From Craspedostauros australis (taxonomy: Eukaryota; Bacillariophyta; Bacillariophyceae; Mastogloiales; Achnanthaceae), in the NCBI GenBank assembly GCA_026770025.1, contig JAMXDE010000029.1, positions 496,001-560,000 on the forward strand: a stretch of DNA of 64,000 bases, in the 5' to 3' direction. The notes under the pieces were generated by a model that was given only the letters and a program-made list of their open reading frames with translations, was not told where the DNA came from and did no database searches. This document shows positions 38,628-49,770 of the stretch, in pieces (position 1 is the stretch's first letter; every line of letters starts with the position of its first letter). The position numbers and the translations under genes were made by a program.

Positions 38628-41600
38628 TTATAACCTCAATCGTGCGCGTCTCCGGCCTCCCTGCTCCGCATCGCTTCCGTTGTTGCTCCCGTCGTCACTG
38701 TCACTGTCATCATCCCCGTCGTTGTCTCCCATGCCATGCTCTGCCACGATCAGCTCGGCATCATCATCATCGGCACCCCCTTCATGACCAAATAACATGT
38801 CAAACTCTTCGGCGTACATCTTGGTCTTCTCTGATGCGACGTTGCCGACGATTGCGTTCTTCATTGCTTGCGCTTCCTCAGACAGACCATTTGAGGAGTC
38901 CGGATCGTCGTTGTCGTCGCCGTCATCGTCACCATCTCTCATGCCGCGACTTCGAGCTCTCTCAGCCTTCACCGCGGCTTCGCTCTTCACTGGAGTCGCT
39001 GCTGCTGCTGCTGCTGGCGGTGATGCCGCGGTATCAGATGAGCTAGAGTTCGATGCAGACGCCCTGTTATTGCGCGCGCCCGGTGACGCGGGTGCTGTTG
39101 CGTCAACAAGGCCATCCTCTGTCATCTTTCCAAACTTCTTTTCGACCACCTTGATGATCCTTTCCTCGACGCTGTTCTCCACCACGAGCTTGATGATCTC
39201 CACGGAACGCTTTTGTCCCAGACGATGCACGCGTCCGACAGCCTGTCTCTCTAGCGCAGGATTGAAGCTCGGTTCCATGAAGAACACGCGATTTGCTTGT
39301 GTGAGGTTGATACCAACGGCCCCGGATCTATCACCGCCACAACATTCGGGATTGGTATCGCACCGACACGAGCGAGAAGCAGCACGGAGCAAAGGTAAAG
39401 CATCATGTTACGCATTGGAGTGTAGTGCAGTGAAGCCATGCAGGTGGAGTGAGAAACATGGGGACTTGTTGGATGACTTGTGTCAACAGATCCAATCATG
39501 AACGATCAACGACGCTGAAGCGCAAACACGCGGAAAACGACAGGGTGCTAGATGGAGCATAAACGCACACCAATGCTCCATGAGCATGCAAACCAACTCA
39601 CCTGATGGTCAAGAGGAACACAGTTGTCGGAGGATCATTCTGAAAGTCTCGCAATGCCTCCGCGCGCTTCCTCATGGTCATATGGCCTGACAAGGTGCGG
39701 AACTGGAATCCGTGCTTGGGTAGCGCCTCTTTCAGCCAGCTCATGGTCGATGTAAACTGAGAGAACACCAAGCTTTTGGCTGTGTGGAAGTAATGTTGTT
39801 GTTGTTGTTGTTGTTGTTGTTGGCGATGGTGTTTTTGTTGTCATCGATGCAATGGCAGAAGGCCAACAATGAATGGTAGTGAGTTACGCGTTCTGCGTTC
39901 TTTCAACAACCCGCCATGCTGGACTTTGTTGGTACCGATGTCGCCCATGCAGATCGACATCACAAGTGCGATCCCAAATCAAGGCAATGAGGCCAACAAG
40001 CAAGGAGGCACCAACGTGCCACACCGAGTGATAAGGGCATTCATGCACAGACGCACGTGGGCACAAGTCAATAGCCAGAACTTACATGTTGCGTCGGTGT
40101 CGCGGATGCGGACGAGTTCCTTCAATAGAACTTGAAACTTTCTCGTGAATACAAACTTCGATAACTCTTTCACTTTTGGCATGGCGCTTCGTCTGCGCCC
40201 ATCGACGTCTTCGGTATCGTCATCGGCCGTGGTCTTAATCGGGTACTTGCCTCCTGCGCAAGCAACACGCATGGGCATGAGCGATTGGACGAGCTTGAGG
40301 TAGTGCGAGCTTAACGTGGCGTAATGCGCCCTGCGGAAGGTGGCGTAGAACGTGGCAGCGGCAGCATCCAACATGTCGTACTCCTTGCGCTCATCTCGTG
40401 AGAACTTCACCTTGACAATCCGTTCCGTCTGAACCGGCGATCATACGTACATCAAGAAGCAAGAAAGATCCCATTTGTTGGTTGGCGCAACGAATACGCG
40501 GCAACAGAGAGGGAGAAATGTCAAGGGCAAAAGGTAATGAAACGAAATGAAACATATAAGCAGCCCGGCATGTTGTGAGCAAGAGGATCCGACTCGGCGA
40601 TGAGCATCATGACATGACAAGCTGTTCCACCCTATCATGCTGACAACACAGGTGCCGACATTGCGATGTTTCAAACCGATCGACTCCAGAAATGAGCACC
40701 GTGCCTGCTTTCATCTGGCAGCATGTTTACATGGACATATGCACTCGTCGAGTACAATAATAGTGCGGATACTCACCTTTGGTGGGAGTGACATGAGCGT
40801 CGTGTCTGTGCCGATGTACTTCTGCTTCTGTGTGTGCCTCATCATGATGGGGCGCAACAAGAACATCAGGTCGCCGAAGCTGGTCGATCCGTAGTCCTTT
40901 CGTCTGCCTCTTTCGTCCAAACCCAGGGCTTTCCGCATGACTGCGTCAACCTTTTCAAAGCCCAGAAACTTCAGTTGGTTGTTGAGATCTTTCAAGTTCG
41001 TGTTGATGGGCGTTCCTGGAGAGCAGAGTCGTTTGGCGAGATGATGGTTGCGTGGTGATTGGAATGGAATGGATCGGATTGAATTGGTCCAAGGCAAGTC
41101 GGAACAAAGCATTTGGAATGGTGTCATGCGCACGGAGAGTAGGGCAACTGGTTAGTGTGACACGAACATGGCATGAAATTGACTCGTATAGCTTGTTTCA
41201 TTGCAGGGTGCGGATGGGTAGACTGGGACATCAGATTCCACCAGCGGCACGATGGCAACAACGGTGGCACTAGTGGCAGCAGCGGCGAAGACAAGGTGCA
41301 TGGAACTCACCTGACACCAGCCACCTGTGGTTCGCGACCAGGTTCGTGATGGCGCGCGAACGTGATGTATCCCCTTGGCGCAGCGCATGGCCTTCGTCAA
41401 CGATGATCCGCCACCAGCAGATCTGCTCCAATGGTGGGCAGTAGTTGGGACCAGCCCTGGCAGCGTGGTATGTGGCATCGGACGCGATGACTTGGTATGT
41501 TGTCACAACGATGGCGTTGCGAGCCAGCACCGAAGCGACGCGCTTTCGATTGCCACCATGGTATGGATACACCAGACCGGGATTTTCGAGCTTCGACTTT

Positions 41601-44600
41601 GCCTCCTCGATCCATTGCCCAACCAACGAGACGGGGCACTGATGTGAGAATGTCGCACAGTGTTGGGGAGAAAAAGTTGGAGAATACCACATTGTCGTGT
41701 TGTGATGTACAAATATGCGCAACGAAGGAAAGCGTGAGTGGAGACGTCCGAGCACGAGGGAAAAATGTGGACATGGTCCAAACGGTCCATACGGCCATGG
41801 CGCGTGAGGCATGACAGCCAGTAACAGCATTCCACGGACACGTTCGGTCCATGCACGCAGCCCCGAAGAGAGAGAGATAACAGCAACAAGTTGAACTCAC
41901 AATGACCAATGTGCCGTGGCTGATGATGCTGCCGCGCTTTGGTGCGTTGATAGGCATCGCAGCAGTAAGTGCCTTCAAATCCCAATCGTAATCTGGTTTG
42001 GGCTCTGTTGGGGATCGCTTCTTTTTCAGGCTGCTGGTTTTAGATGCCGGTTGGGGAAGTTGAGGTGCCTGGTTCAGCAGGATCAATGCCAGGGACATCA
42101 CGGTCTTCCCCAGTCCCATCTCCTCCGCGATGAACCCCCCACGCACCACTGCCGGTGGGCCACGACGCAGCGTGTTGAGGATTGGATTGTAGTACAAATC
42201 CTCACCGGGGTTGTTGACCAGCGGCACCTTCAACCAAGAGAAGCGCTGGACTCCGCCCTCGACGCGTTCTCGTTCCAATGCCCACTTGACGGTCTGTCGC
42301 TGGAACTCCAATAGCTCTACCCTGAGGCCGTCCACATGATCGACGCCTTCGTGACCAATGTTCTCCACGTGGTGCAAGACTTTGGAGACGTCGCCTCCAA
42401 AGTGCCCAGCATAGCTGCTGTCCATGTATCGCGCGATCGCGCCGTCCTCCGTGGTCACCAACCAGTCCGCATTCGGCGTTGTCGCTGGATGATACTCCAC
42501 CTGGAGGGATCGGTGGCCGAAGATTGCCCCGTTGTGGACGTCTGTCCAGGAGGTACCATCTCTGCCGAGCAAGGCTCTATCGCACTTCCAATAACGCAAC
42601 AGCCCTGATGGCAAATCGGTCCCACAATCTACCATGCCGCCAACGCTCCTCTTGCCTGTTCCGGACAGCAGGGAGATCCTCTGTGCAGCTTGCGATGCGT
42701 TTTCGTTGTGGGCCTCGATCGTGGTTCTCAGATCCTCGCGGAGCTTCGCCCTCTTTTGCTGGGACATGTTCTCTTCGAATGGAGGGACCAGGTTGGCACG
42801 GCGCACGTAGTACGCGTCTGCCTCCGCCTCACGATGCTCCGTCAAATCCACAAGGTTGAGTGGGAACATGTTCGTCCATGCTCCCAATAGAAAAGGGAAT
42901 ACCGTTAAAGCATTCGGCATTGTCCACCCAGCCTGGCTGATATAGACACGTACTCGGATCATCTACTCATACAAACACGCGCGCGCACACACATGCACAC
43001 GTCCACACAGATATGTATGCATGTACGCGCGGGTGATGCGGTATCGCATGAAGTGGAGAATACAAGATTGATGGAACGCGAGAGCCACCATGATCGGTGG
43101 AACATTCAGGACAAGGGTGTTAGTTCACGACGAAGCAGCATGCACTGCACTGCAGGATCTTGGACTCTTTTCGTGTTCCTATTGCTGCGTTTGGCGCTTT
43201 TGCAATAGCGGCGATGTCTGTAACCTGCACCAAGGAGAAGGAGACGAAAACAAAGATAGCAGCAACTGCACAGACCGCAAACTTACCCCTCTGTCGTTCT
43301 CGCTGTCCCATTGGGCCTTGATGTCGCCGTTGACGACCGACTGTCTAATCACCTTGCCTCTCTTGTCTTTCCTCGGTTTTCCAAATCCAGCGTACTGAGA
43401 TAACACTCGGAGCAGGGTGACATGCGATTGATTCTCGACGACAATAGCTTCGGTGTTCTTCGCTTCGACCTTGGAGGAAGCAGTACGAAAGGGCGCATGC
43501 TGCGAAGGCATTTCGCCGTCCTTGGGGATCTTGGCTGGCTCCAGCACGGACAGGTTTCTGAGGAGAGTAGGCGCGGAAGTGAGCTTGCCGATCCTTTGGT
43601 TGAACATGTCCGACTTCATTTCGGCCTCGTTGTAGGTCCATTGTGGTGAGGACGTGTCAGCCTTCTCCCATGATTCTTTGAATGCCTGCATCTGGCGCGG
43701 GTCTTTGGCCACGATCTGAAATGGGATCTTCTGCGTTCCCATGAAGAGGTCGGACCCCAGTGGGGCGTAGGTCACAGTTTCAGGCTTGCGTTTCAGTGAT
43801 TGAGAATGTGCAACTCGGCCACACTTCAAGCACCAATGTGTGGCCGGGTCTGTATTCTTTGATATGCGGCTGTACCATCCGCACTTGCGACAAAGTGTGA
43901 GCGTCGGATTGCCTGCCGCAACTTTGGAATCTGGCGGGTACAGCGATTGATGCTGCGGCGGTCCTTCAACGGCGCGATGGGCTGGTATTCGCAGCGACTG
44001 TATCAGCAACCTATTCAATTCCCCCATAGTTCGGGCAGTTGCAAGTCGAAACAGCCCAGGGAAGTGACCTGCTTCGCTGTCGTCATCGCTGTCCTCCTCG
44101 CTGTCCTCCTCCTCCTCGGGATCTTGACCATAGATATCTTCGCGGGTTGGTGCTTGTCCCACCGTTGCTTCTGCGAAATTGGTGTGTGGTGTTGTTGGTT
44201 GTGTGGTGGTGGTGCCAGCCTCAGTTCCAGGTCCGGCCCGCGCAGTTGCGCCCGCGGCTGTGCCAGCTTGATCTGACTTGGCCTTGCCTCTTGCTGCCCT
44301 CATGCGGACCCAGAAACGGATCTTGTCACTAGCGCAGCAATGATTCTGAGCCGGGCTGCCGCGATGTTCCGTCATCCAGGTTTTGCAATCCTTCACCAGT
44401 CCATCGCAAACGTAGCAGTAGCACAGGTCGCAGTGCTTCATGTTCTGATTGCGTGCGTCCATGCCGAGGAAGGTGGAGGCCCGCACGGATGGCCACAGCT
44501 TGAACGGAAACTGCGTGCAGTGCTGACGCATGTGCGGTAGATTCAATTGGTTCACGGTTCCCATGACGGCAATATCCTCCTCGGCATTGGCGCTAGCCTG

Positions 44601-45170
44601 TTGTGTAACTGGCATACTGGCGGCTGTAGGCACCATGCTCGGTTGAACAGCATCGATGATCTCAACGGCGTCGCCATCGTCGATCTGTCCAGCCAGGTCT
44701 CTGGCACTTGGTTTACTGTCGATCTCGATTATTTCGATGTCATCATCCGTGGCGGATACAGATGAAACCGAGGCTGGCGCAGAAGCCGAGACCGTTGCCG
44801 ACGAAGCTTGTGACGAAGGCACGCTGACGGGACGAGGCGGTGTTGATGATGATGCCGATGCAGTGCGTGATGGATGCCTTCTCGCTGCTTCGGCCTTGAC
44901 TCGAATACGCTTGGAGGCTGGCTGTCCTGCACTTGTATCCGCAGCGCGCTTTCTTGAGGAAGCGGCTATGGCAGCTGCCGTACGAGGAGGAGTATTGCCA
45001 CCGTCTTCATCGTCGCTGCTGAGTGTCAAGTCGACGACATCGGATGCGGGAGGCGGAGAACTTGATACTCCATCTTGGTTGTCTCCTGCAGCCTTGCTGG
45101 CAGTATCGCTCCTCGTTCGGCGTGTGGTGTATCGCACGCGGCGCGAAAATTGTTGTCGCGATGGTGGCAT
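38628..45170 (-). CDS. SNF2-family DNA translocase (RAD16/HLTF-like core, no RING), seven exons
   Basis: Exons: 45170-43287, 42932-41901, 41638-41311, 41015-40777, 40428-40086, 39779-39602, 39327-38628. Spliced length is 4704 bases, 1567 aa. All donors are GTAAGT or GTGAGT, and every junction restores known SNF2 sequence. Helicase motifs: EEMGLGKT (I), IIVDEGH (II, DEGH instead of DEAH), WLVSGTP (III, across a junction), KSLVFSQFTST (IV), SGAVGINLTQANRVFF and AVGRVHRLGQK (V/VI). The N-terminal third has a HCDLCYCYVCD cysteine cluster at ~245-275, as in plant RIN13-like proteins, and a C-x2-C...C-x2-C finger at ~423-452. It should remodel chromatin or DNA-protein complexes in the nucleus. The RING present in RAD5/RAD16/HLTF is absent from the usual insertion point. 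Confidence 0.9.
39795..39822. repeat. (GTT)n microsatellite beside a SNF2 3' splice site
   Basis: About nine GTT triplets, read as (AAC)n on the gene strand, sit in intron 5 and end about 15 bases before its CAG acceptor. They take the place usually held by a pyrimidine tract. Confidence 0.75.
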
Positions 45171-46211
45171 CGTTGTCTTGTCTTGTGTTGTGTTGTGCTG
45201 GGTTCTCTTGTGTCTTCTGCGAGAATCAAGTCAGCGGATATGAAAGTCAACTTGACGACGACGCTGGTATGGCCTTGATTGAAGTGATGCGGCACAGTGT
45301 GGCAAAGCGGTGATGTCGTAGCTGGTGTCTTCAAGTGCGTTCAGGTGCGATCAAGTGTGATCACGCAGAAACCTTTTCTTTGGTGCTCTGGCTCTTCCGC
45401 TTTGGTGCTTCTTCTTGCTTCGTTTGTTCTCTCTCTCTCTCTCTCTCTCTGCTGTTGCTGCTGATGTTGCTGCTGTGGCCAACGTGGCACGCTTGTCTGT
45501 CTGCTGTGTGCTGCTGCAACGATTGTTGCGACTCTCTGCTTCTTTTGTTTGGGTTGGAAAGAGTTCAGTTTCTGAGGAAAATGGTGATGGTGTTGTGGCA
45601 GAACTGGCAGAACGCTGTCATCGCGTTTTCGTTGTTTCGTGGTCGTTGCAAACTGTCGCTGTTTTGTCGTGTTGCTGAAGACAACAAGAATTACCCAACG
45701 TGTCGCCAGCAGCGTCAACGACGAGCAACGACCACCGTGTTTGGCGAGACGGCGCACGTACAACGTAGTTTTCCGTGGAAGCGCGTGAAACCGACACTCG
45801 TCGGAGAGATGGCGATTGTGCACATGTTCATTTGCGAATCGTCCAAACTTTCATTCCACCCGTACGAAAGCAGACTCTGGTGTTCTTGTCTACTCGTGAT
45901 TCGATCTCATACAAGACCCATCTCCACCACGCAAACCAAAACGACAAGAAACGCCAAGGAAACGATCGGCCATGGTGGAACGCCGCATGCCAAGATCGCA
46001 TCGCTCAAGCATCAGGACAGAGGCGGTCCTCCTCCTGTCACTGCGAGTATGGTATCAACTCACAATAATATCCGACCAATTCATCCATCAGTTCATTGTG
46101 TATCATAAAATATATACTAGCTACTCGAACGTACTGCGATTATATAGTATATGTACGAGTCATCACAAGTGATCGTGAACATTGGGAACAACATCGCGGA
46201 TCCTCTCCATC
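45171..46211. other. Divergent intergenic region between SNF2 and ERA-like genes
   Basis: 1.0 kb containing a (CT)n run at about 45429-45451 and TGTACGAGTC near 46153. The minus strand next to the SNF2 start is CAA-rich like other leaders here. No gene seen. Confidence 0.6.
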
Positions 46212-47846
46212 ATGCAATTCTGCAAGCCAGCAGGTCTCGGGCAGATGATCCGACTTCCTCGACCATCATTAGCGTACGCGCACAACACGCTCCGTTTCCG
46301 ATGTCGCACCCCATCTGCTGATACCAGGAGGCACGCTGTTGCTTCACTTGCGAGTGCAAACCATGGCATCGTCGGTGACCCTACAGATCGTCAGTTCGGC
46401 GTGAAGAACCTCTACCAAGTTGGCGCAGCCAGGCAGTTGCATCCGAGGTATCATCGCTGCGACGGCCTTCGCCACATCCATTGTCCCGCCACAAGTAGAC
46501 CGTCTCTTCGTTTGTTCCGCAACGAACGCCGGCCATATCGTGCCGCTCAACCGCAACGCCATCTCAGCACGCAAACAGAATCCGACACGACACCGCATGA
46601 CGCCAAGAAACGGCTTGACGTTGCCATCGTCGGAGCACCCAACGCCGGCAAGTCGCAGCTCATCAACGCGCTCGTGGGATCTACTGTCGCAGCTGTCTCC
46701 CGCAAACGCCACACGACGCGCGGCGGCATTCTGGGAGCGCGGACGGTGGACGACACTCAGATCGTCTTTCGTGACACGCCAGGCTTTCTGCGGTTGGAGA
46801 ATGCGAAGGAGGAGCGCCTGGATCGTGATCTCATCGTCTCGGCCGCCGCGGAAATGAAGCATGTGGATTTCGCTCTGCTCGTGGTCGACGCGGCGCGGAT
46901 TCTCAACGACACCTACCGCCAGGCCTTGGTGCAGCTCATGATAAATGCCGTCATGTCGGAAGGCAGGCTGGAGGATGAGGATGACAGTTTCCTTGCTCAT
47001 CATGAACAAACGAACGAACAAGGGGCTGCGGCGTTGGCAGAGGTGGAGAATGACAGCAGCAGTTCTGAGGATGGCAACAACAGCGGCGACCACCAATCAT
47101 TTCCTGCGACAGAGGAGAGCGATCTGAGACCCAAATTTGCCATCGTCCTCAACAAGGTGGACCTTGTCAATCCCAAGAAGAAACTGGTCCTCATGGCCAT
47201 GGAGCTGGGGCGCATTGCGGACGAGGTTCTCAAGTACCAATGTCCTGACCGTCTTGTCAGGATTGTGGACTCCGCCGATGACGCAGGAGCTGACAACGAA
47301 TCTACGCCAGAAGATCAGCAAAGCCAAAGCGTGCGCGTTGATGATGACACCCTGCTCAAGATCGCCCCCGTGACATTCTACGTTTCCGCGATAGAAAAGG
47401 ATGGCACGGAGGAGCTCTTCAAGTTCTTGCTCGACATGGCAACACCGGCAATGTCATGGGCGGTCGATGCCAGCCAATCCACGGACATGACGGACGAAGA
47501 ACGCATTCGAGAAATGATCCACGAGAAGATCTACAGATGCTTGCATCGCGAGGTTCCGCACAGCGTGAGGCAGGTGAACCGCCAGCTGACGCGCACGTCG
47601 GAACTGATCGTCATCCATCAAGATTTGGTCGTCGAGACCAAGAGCCACAAGCGGCTTGTGATGGGAACAGGCGGACGCACGATGAGACGAATTCATGAGG
47701 CGGCGCAACGCGATCTGGAAGCCATGTTTGACTGCAAGGTGTCATTGAGGTTGCATGTGAGGCACAACAAATCCAACGCCGGTGGATCCATCGACAGTCA
47801 TTTGGATGCCACCAGCACGCAACACTTTGACCAGAGAAAATTGTAG
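46212..47846 (+). CDS. ERA-like GTPase with KH domain, probably mitochondrial
   Basis: The ATG at 46212 gives 544 aa and a basic, acid-poor N-terminus (about residues 1-130) suited to mitochondrial import. G motifs follow: G1 GAPNAGKS (~141-148), G2 TTRGG, G3 DTPG (~188), G4 NKVD (~314) and G5 YVSAIEK. The C-terminal KH domain carries the GTGG loop at ~485 (KRLVMGTGGRTMRRI). ERA binds the 3' end of small-subunit rRNA and assists ribosome assembly; eukaryotic ERAL1 acts on mitochondrial 12S/15S rRNA. An acidic, Ser-rich insertion of ~60 residues lies between G3 and G4 and a second of ~35 before G5; both are absent from bacterial ERA. A plastid location is less likely because there is no signal peptide. 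Confidence 0.9.
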   Translation: MQFCKPAGLGQMIRLPRPSLAYAHNTLRFRCRTPSADTRRHAVASLASANHGIVGDPTDRQFGVKNLYQVGAARQLHPRYHRCDGLRHIHCPATSRPSLRLFRNERRPYRAAQPQRHLSTQTESDTTPHDAKKRLDVAIVGAPNAGKSQLINALVGSTVAAVSRKRHTTRGGILGARTVDDTQIVFRDTPGFLRLENAKEERLDRDLIVSAAAEMKHVDFALLVVDAARILNDTYRQALVQLMINAVMSEGRLEDEDDSFLAHHEQTNEQGAAALAEVENDSSSSEDGNNSGDHQSFPATEESDLRPKFAIVLNKVDLVNPKKKLVLMAMELGRIADEVLKYQCPDRLVRIVDSADDAGADNESTPEDQQSQSVRVDDDTLLKIAPVTFYVSAIEKDGTEELFKFLLDMATPAMSWAVDASQSTDMTDEERIREMIHEKIYRCLHREVPHSVRQVNRQLTRTSELIVIHQDLVVETKSHKRLVMGTGGRTMRRIHEAAQRDLEAMFDCKVSLRLHVRHNKSNAGGSIDSHLDATSTQHFDQRKL

Positions 47847-48164
47847 TGGAACACTCTAGTTTATGTACTCGTATGCCGCAGTGGAAAACGTTTTTGTATT
47901 CAATTGAGCATGTACTCCTATTACTGTTCTTGTTGTTGTACTGCTCGTACTCGCAGTATGCATTGTAGTATGTAGTATGTGTGTGCAGAGCATTCTATCT
48001 CTGTTGATGCACACGGGCATGGAGGTGTGCTATTTATTCTCTCTTCCAATGCTGTCTCTCCTCCACTCCGCTCCACCTGCTACGGCCGGCTTGGCGTTTC
48101 ATTGGCAAACCTGTTGTTTCAGCAACAGTATCCGCCATTAGCAATGCGTTGGTTTCCTTTCCTT
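47847..48164. other. Intergenic, between converging genes
   Basis: 318 bases between the ERA-like gene (+) and the PTPS-like gene (-), with GTACTCGTA at 47865 and GCTCGTACTC near 47943. No gene seen. Confidence 0.6.
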
Positions 48165-48695
48165 TCATTTCATCGCATCGGAGCACGCAAATTCGCTGAT
48201 CTTCCGCATCCCCGTGTAGGATGCCCAGGCCTTGTGCGATTCCCACAGCTTGACGCAGACCTGACCTTGAAAGTCGGCGCAGTCTGTCGCCAATCTCGCT
48301 TGGATATCGTCGTGGATTTGGCGCGCCATGAACTCCGTCGTTGTCATGGTCTTGTCGGGGAAGACCTCGTCCAAGTTCTGCAGGTTGTAGCGTTTGAGGA
48401 CGTCCGACACGATCTCCGACGCCTTGCCAATGTCGATGACCCAGTTGGTCTCGGGATGGAGGCTGTCGGTTTGGAATTCGACATCGCACGTGTACGTCGC
48501 GCCGTGCATCTTGCCGGCCGGTCCGAACGACGGGTGTTGGTGGAAGCTGTGGGCGATCATGAGGGAATCGCGGACGCCCAAGGTGAAGGGCATGTTGCCT
48601 GGCGCGGAGACACAGAGCGTCCCAGTGCACAGCCAACAGAACGTGATGACGAACGTCAGGATGGAAGCGGCATTTGGTAGGATTGTTTTGGTCAT
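48165..48695 (-). CDS. Divergent 6-pyruvoyltetrahydropterin synthase/QueD-like protein with a secretory leader
   Basis: This 176-residue protein starts at ATG 48695. Residues ~10-28 are a hydrophobic signal peptide or anchor (ILTFVITFCWLCTGTLC). The rest follows the T-fold of the PTPS/6-carboxytetrahydropterin synthase family: DSLMIAHSFHQH, KMHGATYTCDVEF, NWVIDIGKASEIV, LQNLDEVFPDKTMTTTEFMA, then VCVKLWESHKAWASY with a catalytic-type Glu/His. The classic zinc ligands are His plus His-x-His. Here the second motif reads His-Gly-Ala, so one ligand is replaced. I recall a bacterial PTPS-like subfamily with the same HGAT pattern, so this is probably a natural variant. The compartment is the ER lumen, plastid or outside. 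The reaction cannot be fixed. Confidence 0.8.
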   Translation of the reverse strand: MTKTILPNAASILTFVITFCWLCTGTLCVSAPGNMPFTLGVRDSLMIAHSFHQHPSFGPAGKMHGATYTCDVEFQTDSLHPETNWVIDIGKASEIVSDVLKRYNLQNLDEVFPDKTMTTTEFMARQIHDDIQARLATDCADFQGQVCVKLWESHKAWASYTGMRKISEFACSDAMK

Positions 48696-49770
48696 GGTGA
48701 TGGATGAATTGTTGACTCCCCAGAGTTGATCTGTTGTTTTCTTTGTTCAGTTGGCTGGTTGCTCAACGTCCAGATGGGGTTGGTCGATTGCTGAAAGAGA
48801 GAGAAGAATGCCGAAGGTCGGTGTGTGGTTTGTAGTGCTTGGCTTGGCTTGGCTTGGCTTGGCTCGACTGGACTGGAATGACTTGCTTCAATGGAGGGCG
48901 ATCATGCCATGCTGATGCTGCTGTTGATGCTTCTGATGTTGCTGATACAGCTGTGATCTTGTTGCTGACAGCGGAGGGAGGAGCTTCGGTTTGCGAGTAC
49001 GCGTGTAGGTATGGTAGTGGGTGGAGATGTGAAAGCTGATGCTCTTGTGTCTGTGCTTGGGGTTGATGTCGATGTTGGTATGGTGTTCTCATCATCAGAT
49101 CGGATTGCTGGATGCCAGCGAAACACACAGAGCGCAAAACCAAAGAAACGAAGGAACCCCATCATCCCCAAAGAAGGCGAAAACATCATCGGCTTCCCAT
49201 CACCATCTTCCATCACCTGCTCTGTGATGGCTGCGCTCTTCTTCGTGCGTCTCACACGGAATTCCACGATTTTGAACGCGCAACGGCAGCTGCCGGACTA
49301 TTTTGTCGAACAGAACGGAAAACTGGTATCTTCGGGTGACACGACTGGTGGATGGCAAGACGTCCATTCATGTATCCTGTGTCTGTCCGTCGTGCGAATT
49401 GCACATCACATCCACCAAAAAGTGAAGAAACGAAAAACGACACAAACCAACGACACAACAAGCGCCAACAACGTGGCGCCAACAAGATCCTGGGAAGATG
49501 TTGGCGCGTTGATGTCTTTGGTGTTTGGTGGTGTTTGGTAGTGTTTGATGTACAGCCAGGTGGCCATCCTCGGCAGTCAGGGTCGCTACCGTACATAGCA
49601 CTCAATGCGCTCTCCTCTACTTTGCTGCACTCTACTCTACTCCACTGGTACGACTACTATCGTGAGAAACATCCACGGTCAGAAAGGGCATCGCGGACCG
49701 TGTATTCCAACGCATTTGAATCACCCCTCTCAGTAATACACCAGCACGCTCGGCTCGTCGCATCGCAACC
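48696..49770. other. Divergent intergenic region between PTPS-like and UTP12 genes
   Basis: 1.1 kb. The first ~60 bases, read on the minus strand, are A/C-rich like a leader. A GGCTT pentamer array lies at 48836-48875 and a CTCTA/TACTC-like array near 49611-49643, ~130 bases before the UTP12 start. No convincing gene is seen. Confidence 0.6.
48836..48875. repeat. 5-bp tandem array (GGCTT then GACTG)
   Basis: Eight consecutive 5-bp units: tgctt, four ggctt, ggctc, two gactg. It lies about 140 bases upstream of the PTPS-like start. Confidence 0.75.

Noticed and set aside
47979..48680. 233-codon plus frame opposite the PTPS-like gene
   Set aside because: Shadow of the recognised minus-strand protein; no family features.
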